Assembly (NCBI GenBank): GCA_013044085.1 | Contig: JABEVI010000295.1 | Location: 1-5,462 of the forward strand | Source: Steroidobacteraceae bacterium | GTDB lineage: Bacteria; Pseudomonadota; Gammaproteobacteria; Steroidobacterales; Steroidobacteraceae | Direction: 5' to 3' | Length of the DNA stretch: 5,462 nt | In this document: positions 1-5,317 of the stretch, piece after piece | Layout: each line of letters opens with the position of its first letter | Position numbering within the stretch: the stretch's first letter is position 1 | Notes under the pieces: model-generated | Databases searched by the model: none | What the model was told of the DNA's origin: nothing | Seen by the model: only the letters and a program-made list of their open reading frames with translations | Program-made: the position numbers and the translations under genes

Positions 1-576
1 CATGGCGATGGCGGGCAGGAAACGCGCGCGTTGCAGTCCATCCTTGTAAAGTTCGCGCGGCGGCAGGTTCGAGGTTGCAACCAGCACGACACCGCGTCGA
101 AACAAGCCCTCGAGCAAACCGGCGAGAATCATCGCATCGCCGATGTCGGAGACGAAGAACTCATCCAGGCAGACGAGGCGCGCCTGCGCCGCGATGCGGT
201 CGGCGACGATGCGCAGAGGTCGGGATTGATCCTCGATCGCGCGCAACTGCGCGTGAACCGCGCGCATCCAGGCGTAGAAGTGGTCGCGCCGCCGCGCCTT
301 CAGGTCGAGCGCGCCGTAGAACAGGTCCATCAGCCGCGTCTTGCCGCGGCCGACCCCGCCCCAAAGGTACAGTCCGCGCGGCGCGGCGCGGGTCCGCAGC
401 CGCGGCAGCTCGAGGCCGGCAAACGCCTGCCAGCCGCCGCTGCGGTCGGCGTTCAGCTGCGCGGCGAGCGCATCCAGGCGCGCGGCGGCGGCCAGTTGCG
501 CGGCGTCGTGTTGCAGCCTGCCCTCGGCGAAGGCGCGCTCGAGCCGCGCCGTGACCGGTTGTCGATCCGGGTGCAC
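1..576 (-). CDS. zapE: Cell division protein ZapE (AFG1-like AAA+ ATPase), N-terminal part, truncated by window edge
   Basis: ZapE is an AAA+ family ATPase known in E. coli to associate with FtsZ at the division ring. The window shows the first 192 residues on the minus strand; the C-terminal part lies beyond base 1 (E. coli ZapE is about 375 residues). Visible motifs are a Walker A GGVGRGKT (residues 73-80) preceded by RGLYLW, a Walker B VCLDEF (135-140) followed by FVSDIGDAM, a sensor-1-like ATSN (167-170), and the family signature LYKDGLQRARFLPAI (176-190). The segment HFYAWM (99-104) stands where E. coli has HFHRFM, a local substitution. The start is GTG at 576, the only likely start before the in-frame TAG of the upstream gene 15 bases away. 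Only a GAG touching the GTG is present, with no proper ribosome binding site, so translation is probably coupled to the ETF-quinone oxidoreductase gene. Identity is secure; the exact start is less so. Confidence 0.93.
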   Translation of the reverse strand, partial: MHPDRQPVTARLERAFAEGRLQHDAAQLAAAARLDALAAQLNADRSGGWQAFAGLELPRLRTRAAPRGLYLWGGVGRGKTRLMDLFYGALDLKARRRDHFYAWMRAVHAQLRAIEDQSRPLRIVADRIAAQARLVCLDEFFVSDIGDAMILAGLLEGLFRRGVVLVATSNLPPRELYKDGLQRARFLPAIAM

Positions 577-591
577 CTCGGGCCGCGTGCG

Positions 592-2202
592 CTACAGGCC
601 CTGGTAGTTGGGTCCCGAGCCGCCTTCCGGTGTACACCAGGTGATCTGGTCGGCGTAGGGTTCCTTGATGTCGCAGGCCTTGCAATGCACACAGTTCGAT
701 GAGTTGATCTGCAGCCTGCGCCCGCCGGCGCCGTCGTCGACCATTTCGTAGACGTTTGCCGGACAGAAGTTCGTGCAGGGATTGCCGAATTCCTGCGCGC
801 AACGCGTGGCGCAGATCGAGGTGTCGGCGACCCGCAGATGAACCGGCTGGTTCTCCTCGTGCGCGGTCGCGGCGAAGAAAATCGAGGCCACCCGATCGCG
901 CGGCGGCAGATCGCGCGCTCCCCAGCCGCGATCCGGGGAGCTGTATTCATCGAGCTTGCGAAGCGCCGAGTGATCGGCATGGTTCGCGAGCGTCCACGGC
1001 GACTTGCCGAAGGTCGCGGTTTCGTAGGCCGCGTTGGCCAGGCCGAACCACAGGCCGCGGCGGAAGCCCGGGCGAACGTTGCGCACCTTGCGCAGTTCGC
1101 GGCCGCCGGCGGACTCGCGCCAGCGCCGGTCGAATCCCAAGCTCGTTCCGCTCTCGACGTAATGCTCGGCCGCGACCATGCCCGAGCGGATCGCCTGGTG
1201 GATGCCCTTGATCTTCGGCGTGTTCAGCGTGCCGCCGGCGTCGCCGATCAGCACGGCGCCCGGCATCTCGAGCGTCGGCATCGACTGGTAACCGCCCTCG
1301 ATGAGCGTGCGGGCGCCTGCCGCGAGGATTTCACCGCCTTCGAGCAGAGGCTTCACGTGCGGGTGATTCTTGAACTGCTGGAATGCCTCGAAGGGCTTCA
1401 GTCGCGGGTCCTCATAGTCGAGGCCGACCACGAAGCCGATGTACACGCGGTCATTTCCGAGGTGGTAGAGAAAGCTGCCGCCGTAGGTGCGCTTGTCGAG
1501 CGGCCAGCCGAGCGTATGCTGGATCAGACCGGGCTCGACGCGACCGGACGGCAGCTGCCAGAGCTCCTTGAAGCCGAGACCGTAGGTTTGCGGCGATTTG
1601 CCCTCGTCGAGGCGATAGCGGCGGATCAGCCGCTTCGAGGTGCTGCCGCGGCAGCCCTCCGCGAGCATCGTGATCTTCGCGTGGATGTCGGGCCCGGGGG
1701 CGAAATTGGCGCCCGGTGCGCCGGACTTCTCGACGCCCATGTCGCCGATGCGCACGCCGCGCACGGCGCCGGCGTCGTCGAAGAGCGCCTCGGCCGCGGC
1801 GAAGCCGGGGAAGACGTCGACGCCGAGCCGCTCGGCTTCCTGGGCGAGGATCGGCGTCAGCTGACCGAGCGAGACGATGAGGTTGCCATGGTTCGCCATT
1901 TGCGGGGGCGTCGGCAGTTTGAAGCGCTTGCGGCGGGTCATGTACCAGAATTCGTCGCGCGTCGCCGGCACACAGACCGCCGGCGGACTGTCGCGCCAGC
2001 GCGGCAGGAGTGCGTCGAGGGGGCCTGGCTCGAGCACCGCGCCCGACAGCGAGTGGGCGCCGACGTTCGCGCCCTTCTCGAGGACGCAGATGCCGATGTC
2101 GGGGCGCAGTTGTTTCAAGCGTATCGCCGCGGCGAGGCCCGCGGGCCCCGCGCCGACGATCGCCACCTCGTACTCCATGACATCGCGTGTCGTTTCGTTC
2201 AT
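592..2202 (-). CDS. Electron transfer flavoprotein-ubiquinone oxidoreductase (ETF-QO)
   Basis: This 536-residue flavoprotein takes electrons from reduced ETF, itself reduced by acyl-CoA and other dehydrogenases, and passes them to ubiquinone at the inner membrane. The N-terminal FAD-binding motif is VGAGPAGLAAA (residues 16-26). HSLSGAVLEP (50-59), GLGFKELWQL (208-217) and GWPLDKRTYGGSFLYH (232-247) are typical of the family. LNTPKIKGIHQAIRSGM (326-342) corresponds to the usual LNVPKIKG block. The C-terminal domain carries the 4Fe-4S site: NCVHCKAC supplies C504, C507 and C510, and C480 in NFCPA is the likely fourth ligand by spacing compared with the human enzyme. The end, PEGGSGPNYQGL, is also typical. 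I chose ATG at 2202 because GAGGTG lies 8 bases upstream and the gene then begins 16 bases after the thiolase stop. An in-frame ATG at 2259 would overlap the thiolase and add a proline-rich, non-family extension. ATG 2178 is possible but has no clear ribosome binding site. No frameshift or missing ligand is seen. Confidence 0.96.
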   Translation of the reverse strand: MNETTRDVMEYEVAIVGAGPAGLAAAIRLKQLRPDIGICVLEKGANVGAHSLSGAVLEPGPLDALLPRWRDSPPAVCVPATRDEFWYMTRRKRFKLPTPPQMANHGNLIVSLGQLTPILAQEAERLGVDVFPGFAAAEALFDDAGAVRGVRIGDMGVEKSGAPGANFAPGPDIHAKITMLAEGCRGSTSKRLIRRYRLDEGKSPQTYGLGFKELWQLPSGRVEPGLIQHTLGWPLDKRTYGGSFLYHLGNDRVYIGFVVGLDYEDPRLKPFEAFQQFKNHPHVKPLLEGGEILAAGARTLIEGGYQSMPTLEMPGAVLIGDAGGTLNTPKIKGIHQAIRSGMVAAEHYVESGTSLGFDRRWRESAGGRELRKVRNVRPGFRRGLWFGLANAAYETATFGKSPWTLANHADHSALRKLDEYSSPDRGWGARDLPPRDRVASIFFAATAHEENQPVHLRVADTSICATRCAQEFGNPCTNFCPANVYEMVDDGAGGRRLQINSSNCVHCKACDIKEPYADQITWCTPEGGSGPNYQGL

Positions 2203-2207
2203 CGGAT

Positions 2208-2216
2208 CATCACCTC
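2208..2216 (-). promoter_or_regulatory. Ribosome binding site deciding the ETF-QO start
   Basis: On the minus strand the bases after the thiolase stop read TGACCGAGGTGATGATCCG and then the ATG at 2202. GAGGTG, or AGGTGAT, is a good anti-16S match about 8 bases before that ATG. This supports 2202 over the upstream in-frame ATG at 2259 and suggests tight coupling to the thiolase. An ATG inside this stretch, at 2210, runs into TGA within four codons and is not a start. Confidence 0.55.
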
Positions 2217-2218
2217 GG

Positions 2219-3400
2219 TCAAACAAGCTCGACGGCGATGGCGGTCGCCTCTCCACCACCGATGCACAGGCTCGCGATGCCGCGACGTTTGCCGCGTGCG
2301 CGCAGCGCGTGCAGCAGAGTCGCGAGCAGGCGGGCGCCGGTCGCGCCGATCGGATGGCCGAGTGCGCAGGCGCCGCCGTTGACGTTGACTTTCTCCGGAT
2401 CCAGTTTCAGATCGCGCATCGCCGCCATCGTCACGACCGCGAACGCTTCGTTGATCTCGTACAGATCGACGTCCGCGGCGCTCCAGCCGATCCGCGCGAG
2501 CAGCTTCAAGATCGCGCCGATCGGGGCGAGCGTGAACCATTCCGGTTCGCGCGCAAAACTCGCATGACCGACGATGCGGGCGAGCGGCACGAGCCCGCGG
2601 GCGGCGGCGGAGGACGAGGAACTCAACACCAGGGCCGCAGCGCCGTCGGCGATTCCCGAGGAACTCGCGGCGGTCACGGTGCCGTCCTTCTTGAAGGCGG
2701 CTTTTAGCGAGGGGATCTTGCCGATGTCGAGCGTGTGCGGCGTCTCGTCCTCGGCGATCTTCGTCTCGCCCTTGCGGGTCGCCGCGATCACCGGGGCGAT
2801 TTCCGCGGAGAAAGTGCCGGCGCGCACCGCCGCCTGTGCCCGGCGCACCGAGGCGGTCGCGAACGCGTCCTGCTCGGCGCGGCTGAAACCGTACTCGGCG
2901 GCGGTCGCCTCGGCGAACACGCCCATCAATTTGCCGTCCCAGGGGCTCTGCAAACCGTCGTAGAACATGTGGTCGAGCACTTCCTGGTGGCCCATGCGGT
3001 AGCCGGCGCGCGCCTTCGGCAACAGGTACGGTGCGTTGGTCATCGATTCGAGGCCGCCGGCGACCACGATCGAGGCCGAACCGGCCGCGATCTGGTCCGC
3101 GCCGCACATGATCGCGCGCATGGCCGAACCGCACATCTTGTTCAGCGTCGTCGCCGGCACCGTGTTCGGCAAGCCGGCGCCGAGCGCCGCCTGCCGAGCC
3201 GGCGCCTGGCCGAGTCCGGCCGGCAGCACGCAGCCCATGATGACCTCATCGACGTCCGCGGGCGCAACCCCGGCCGCGGCGATCGCACCGCGAATCGCGG
3301 CCGTGCCCAGTTGCGGCGCGCTGACCGGGGCGAGCGCGCCCTGGAAGGCGCCCATCGGCGTGCGCATCGCGGACAAAATCAGGATCGGATCGGCTGACAT
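2219..3400 (-). CDS. Acetyl-CoA acetyltransferase (class I thiolase)
   Basis: This 393-residue thiolase either condenses two acetyl-CoA to acetoacetyl-CoA or runs in reverse in acyl-CoA breakdown. The catalytic set is complete: nucleophile C90 in LNKMCGSAM, N317 in YEINEAF, H349 in ALGHPIGATGAR and C379 in CIGGG. Each is one residue beyond the well-known Zoogloea thiolase positions (89, 316, 348, 378). GGLESMTNAPYLL (115-127) and RAGYRMGHQ (131-139) are typical of biosynthetic or short-chain thiolases such as AtoB and PhaA, rather than long-chain FadA, though chain length cannot be fixed by eye. Small oddities are SSSGIADGAAA (246-256), where the family usually has an Asn near the start, and five serines in a row (260-264) where charged residues are common. 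The ATG at 3400 has TAGGA 10 bases upstream. The gene ends 16 bases before the ETF-QO start, so co-transcription is likely. I infer a role in fatty acid, branched-chain amino acid or short-chain acyl-CoA catabolism. Confidence 0.94.
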   Translation of the reverse strand: MSADPILILSAMRTPMGAFQGALAPVSAPQLGTAAIRGAIAAAGVAPADVDEVIMGCVLPAGLGQAPARQAALGAGLPNTVPATTLNKMCGSAMRAIMCGADQIAAGSASIVVAGGLESMTNAPYLLPKARAGYRMGHQEVLDHMFYDGLQSPWDGKLMGVFAEATAAEYGFSRAEQDAFATASVRRAQAAVRAGTFSAEIAPVIAATRKGETKIAEDETPHTLDIGKIPSLKAAFKKDGTVTAASSSGIADGAAALVLSSSSSAAARGLVPLARIVGHASFAREPEWFTLAPIGAILKLLARIGWSAADVDLYEINEAFAVVTMAAMRDLKLDPEKVNVNGGACALGHPIGATGARLLATLLHALRARGKRRGIASLCIGGGEATAIAVELV

Positions 3401-3449
3401 CGGCTGCGATTCCTAAAGTTTGGCCCCGGGGGCCGGGCGGCCAAGTATA
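3401..3449 (-). promoter_or_regulatory. Possible promoter and 5' leader of the thiolase-ETF-QO-zapE unit
   Basis: On the minus strand a TATACT hexamer, one mismatch from the sigma-70 -10 consensus, occupies 3449-3444. It would start transcription near 3437, leaving a leader of about 37 bases that contains the ribosome binding site TAGGA at about 3411-3415. No convincing -35 hexamer is seen 16-18 bases upstream, and the -10 is not of the extended TGn type. The hexamer is the only AT-rich patch in a very GC-rich gap, which is why it is worth noting. Transcription could instead run through from the acyltransferase gene. Confidence 0.3.
3422..3434. other. GC-rich hairpin in the thiolase leader
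   Basis: GGCCCCGGGGGCC can fold into a 5-base-pair all-GC stem with a 3-base loop on either strand. On the minus strand it is followed by AAACTTT, which is not a true T-run, so it is at best a weak terminator for the acyltransferase transcript. It also lies within the predicted thiolase leader, where it could affect translation. Confidence 0.3.
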
Positions 3450-3464
3450 CCCGTGGCGGTGGCA

Positions 3465-3478
3465 CCGGACCCGTCCGG
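3465..3478 (-). terminator. Hairpin directly after the acyltransferase stop
   Basis: CCGGAC and GTCCGG form a perfect inverted repeat separated by two bases, so about five GC-rich pairs with a four-base loop are physically likely. It begins four bases after the TGA of the acyltransferase gene. No T-run follows on the minus strand, so this would not be a standard intrinsic terminator; it may protect the 3' end or accompany Rho-dependent termination. Confidence 0.25.
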
Positions 3479-3482
3479 GAAT

Positions 3483-4163
3483 TCAGGCGAGCGGTTCGCC
3501 GACGGCCTGGCCGATCAGTTCGCGGCTGCGGTCGCGGGCCTCCTCGCCCCTCAGCACCGCCAGTACCTCGACCTTGATCGGGCGGCGCCGGAACAGCACG
3601 CTGCCCGAGGGCAGCACGTCGCGCGTGCCGTGGATCGCGACCGCGACGATGGGCATGCGGGCGCGCGTCGCGGTCGCGAAGGCGCCGCGCAGGAACCGGC
3701 CGATCTGGCGCACCTCCGTGAAGGTGCCCTCGGGGAAGAACACCAGCGACTGGCCGGCGGCCGCGCGCTTGGCGACGCGACGGGCATCGGTTGCGCCCTG
3801 GTGCGGATCGAAGCGTTCGACGAATTCCGAGCCCAGGCGGCGCAGCAGCAGGTTCGCGAGCGGCACGCGCACCATTTCGCGCTTGATCACGAAGGCGAAG
3901 TCGGGCGGCAGCGCCGCGATGGCGACGATGCCGTCGAGGTAGCTGGCGTGGTTCGCGACCACCACGCAGGGTCCGCCGGGCAGGCGCTCGGTACCGTGTA
4001 CGGTGAACGGAATGCCGGCGACGCGCAGAAACGCACGGGCGCAGGCCGCGGCAACGCGGCGCCGTGCGCGCAGTCCGGGAATGAACAGGTTGGCCGTCAG
4101 GGTGAGCACGCCGAGGCTCGTGAAGGCAAGCACGCAGTAGAACGTGTAGATGCCGCGTCGCAC
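3483..4163 (-). CDS. PlsC-family lysophospholipid (1-acyl-glycerol-3-phosphate) acyltransferase
   Basis: Members transfer an acyl chain to a lysophospholipid, typically making phosphatidic acid at the inner membrane. As called here it has 226 residues. One hydrophobic segment (about residues 6-28) anchors the N-terminus. The catalytic block NHASYLD (71-77) has the H72...D77 pair of the HX4D motif. Block II contains KREMVRVP (94-101) and FVERFD (114-119). Block III is FFPEGTF (142-148), and block IV is centred on PIVAVAIHGT (171-180). Length and order match the family, but the exact acceptor cannot be told from other PlsC paralogues. The GTG at 4163 is the first canonical start in frame. Upstream, the frame stays open to a TAA at 4212-4214, and a perfect AAGGAG (4203-4208) lies 39 bases before the GTG, so the true start may be a non-canonical codon upstream, for example ATC at 4194-4196. 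The gene is divergent from xerD and 82 bases upstream of the thiolase. Confidence 0.9.
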   Translation of the reverse strand: MRRGIYTFYCVLAFTSLGVLTLTANLFIPGLRARRRVAAACARAFLRVAGIPFTVHGTERLPGGPCVVVANHASYLDGIVAIAALPPDFAFVIKREMVRVPLANLLLRRLGSEFVERFDPHQGATDARRVAKRAAAGQSLVFFPEGTFTEVRQIGRFLRGAFATATRARMPIVAVAIHGTRDVLPSGSVLFRRRPIKVEVLAVLRGEEARDRSRELIGQAVGEPLA

Positions 4164-4187
4164 CGGAAAGCGGTTGGTTTCGCCGGG

Positions 4188-4241
4188 GACTGTGATCTGG
4201 TTCTCCTTATGTTAATAGTTACGATGACTGTGATTCGGTTC
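4188..4241. repeat. Pair of 16-base direct repeats in the divergent intergenic region
   Basis: GACTGTGATCTGGTTC (4188-4203) and GACTGTGATTCGGTTC (4226-4241) match at 14 of 16 positions and start 38 bases apart. The bases between and beyond them are not similar, so this is not a simple tandem duplication of a longer segment. The pair brackets an AT-rich stretch (4207-4222) in an otherwise GC-rich area. A duplicated protein-binding site is the simplest reading; no regulator is identified. Confidence 0.6.
4203..4208 (-). promoter_or_regulatory. Perfect Shine-Dalgarno AAGGAG with no canonical start at normal spacing
   Basis: The minus strand reads AAGGAG, then AACCAG, then ATC ACA GTC in the acyltransferase frame. 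Between this site and the GTG at 4163 there is no ATG, GTG, TTG or CTG in any minus-strand frame. Either an ATC codon six bases downstream initiates, or the GTG is used despite a 39-base gap, or the match is coincidental. Confidence 0.5.
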
Positions 4242-4244
4242 ACG
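4229..4244. promoter_or_regulatory. CRP/Vfr-like palindrome between the acyltransferase gene and xerD
   Basis: TGTGATTCGGTTCACG matches the CRP half-site pair TGTGA-N6-TCACA at nine of ten defined positions. The other repeat copy gives TGTGATCTGGTTCTCC (4191-4206), matching eight of ten. The stronger copy lies 40 bases before the xerD start and about 66 bases before the acyltransferase GTG. No confident -10/-35 pair could be placed for either gene, so which gene is controlled, and in which sense, is unknown. Confidence 0.4.
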
Positions 4245-4283
4245 TCGACTGGCGCGAAGCGGTGTCAGGATGCTGGAACACAT

Positions 4284-5240
4284 ATGGCCACGGCACTCAA
4301 ACGCTCGGTTTATACACGCAGTTCGGGCTCGGCGGTACTGCCGGAGCGGGATCTGTCCGACCCGGTGTTGCAGAAATTTCTGGATGCCGTCTGGAGCGAA
4401 CGCGGTCTGTCGGCGAACACGCTCGCGGCCTATCGCGCCGACCTGAGCGCGCTCAGTCGCTGGCTCGAGAGCCACGATAGCGCACTGTTGAAGGCCTCGC
4501 GCATCGAATTGCTCGGCTTCATCGCGGCACGCGCCGAGGGCGGTTCGCGGCCACGGTCGACCGCGCGGCAACTGTCGAGTTTTCGCCGGTTCTATCGATT
4601 CATGATCCGCGAACGACTCGTCGAGAGCGATCCGACCGCGCAGATCGCGATGCCGAAGATCGGCCGCTCGCTGCCGAAATCGCTCACCGAGGCCGAGGTC
4701 GACGCCCTGCTCGCCGCGCCGGCGGTGGCCGACCCGCTCGGTCATCGCGACCGGACGATGCTCGAAGTGCTCTACGCGACCGGTCTGCGCGTCTCGGAAC
4801 TGGTCAATCTGCGGCACAGTCAGGTCAATGTGCACCAGGGCGTGATGCGTATCGTCGGCAAGGGCGACCGTGAGCGTCTGATTCCGCTCGGCGAGGAGGC
4901 GCTTGCCTGGCTCAACCAGTTCATGCAGGCACCGCGTCTCGAGATCCTGCTCGAACGCCAGACCGACTATCTTTTCCCGACGCGGCGTGGCGATCGCATG
5001 ACGCGGCAGGCCTTCTGGCACATCATCAAGCGCTATTCGAAGAAGGCGGGCATCGAGAAGGAATTGTCGCCGCATACGCTGCGCCACGCCTTCGCGACGC
5101 ACTTGCTCAACCGCGGCGCCGACCTGCGTGTGGTGCAGATGCTGCTCGGCCACAGCGATCTGTCGACGACGCAGATTTATACCCACGTTGCCCGTGAACG
5201 CCTCAAGGAACTGCATTCGCAGCATCATCCGCGCGGCTGA
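4284..5240 (+). CDS. xerD: Site-specific tyrosine recombinase XerD
   Basis: XerD acts with XerC at dif in the terminus, under FtsK control, to resolve chromosome dimers. The 318-residue protein has an N-terminal core-binding (SAM-like) domain (about 26-112) and a catalytic domain (about 132-305). All six catalytic residues are present: R169 in ATGLRVSEL, K193 in VGKGDRER, H264 and R267 in SPHTLRHAFATHLL, H290 in MLLGHSDLSTTQ, and nucleophile Y299 in IYTHVA. Spacings match E. coli XerD (R148, K172, H244, R247, H270, Y279), and the C-terminal LHSQHHPRG is nearly that of E. coli. This marks the housekeeping recombinase rather than a phage or integron integrase. The ATG at 4284 has TGGAA about six bases upstream. 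It gives about 20 residues more at the N-terminus than E. coli XerD, and no ATG, GTG or TTG near the E. coli-equivalent start suggests a shorter form. In-frame ATGs at 4224 and 4209 lack ribosome binding sites. The open frame upstream is antisense to the acyltransferase. Confidence 0.95.
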   Translation: MATALKRSVYTRSSGSAVLPERDLSDPVLQKFLDAVWSERGLSANTLAAYRADLSALSRWLESHDSALLKASRIELLGFIAARAEGGSRPRSTARQLSSFRRFYRFMIRERLVESDPTAQIAMPKIGRSLPKSLTEAEVDALLAAPAVADPLGHRDRTMLEVLYATGLRVSELVNLRHSQVNVHQGVMRIVGKGDRERLIPLGEEALAWLNQFMQAPRLEILLERQTDYLFPTRRGDRMTRQAFWHIIKRYSKKAGIEKELSPHTLRHAFATHLLNRGADLRVVQMLLGHSDLSTTQIYTHVARERLKELHSQHHPRG

Positions 5241-5272
5241 ACGGGTCGGCGAACGGCGAATGCGGCCGCCGA

Positions 5273-5281
5273 TGCTATGCT
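5273..5281 (+). promoter_or_regulatory. Possible extended -10 promoter for the downstream dsbC-like gene
   Basis: TGCTATGCT fits the extended -10 pattern TGn-TATnnT and would start transcription near 5288, leaving a leader of about 30 bases before the ATG at 5318. No -35 hexamer is recognisable upstream. The gene could equally be read through from xerD, whose stop is only 77 bases upstream. Confidence 0.3.
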
Positions 5282-5317
5282 TGCGCGGTTCACAACGCTG
5301 CACGAGGGAGCCTGCCG

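Noticed and set aside
2203..2259. Upstream in-frame ATG (2259) as the ETF-QO start
   Set aside because: It would overlap the thiolase end by 41 bases and add a 19-residue segment unlike the family. The ATG at 2202 has a good ribosome binding site.
838..2382. A 514-codon plus-strand open frame opposite ETF-QO
   Set aside because: It lies antisense to a gene with complete family motifs. Its translation is low-complexity (Arg, Ala, Glu, Val rich) with no recognisable domain, which is typical of a GC-rich codon-position shadow.
2199..3134. A 311-codon minus-strand frame inside the thiolase gene
   Set aside because: It is an out-of-frame, arginine-rich shadow of the thiolase; the thiolase frame carries all the catalytic residues.
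4205..4225. TATTAA and TAACTAT (minus strand) or TATGTT (plus strand) as -10 boxes in the divergent region
   Set aside because: No -35 element sits at proper spacing for any of them, and several overlap the acyltransferase ribosome binding site, so no promoter could be assigned.
3420..4283. A long plus-strand extension of the xerD frame upstream of 4284
   Set aside because: It is antisense to the acyltransferase gene, matches no recombinase sequence, and would nearly double the protein. The family homology begins only after 4284.
4284..5240. The tyrosine recombinase as evidence of an integrated mobile element
   Set aside because: Length, catalytic spacing, the LHSQHHPRG C-terminus and the dsbC-like neighbour all indicate chromosomal XerD. 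No attachment repeats or phage genes are seen.
5246..5272. GC-rich inverted repeats after the xerD stop (such as CGGCG...CGCCG, 5254-5271) as a terminator
   Set aside because: The stem is only five pairs, the loop is eight bases, and there is no following T-run. Such matches are expected by chance at this GC content.
4212..5303. A 363-codon minus-strand frame opposite xerD
   Set aside because: It is antisense to an intact XerD and shows no family motifs.
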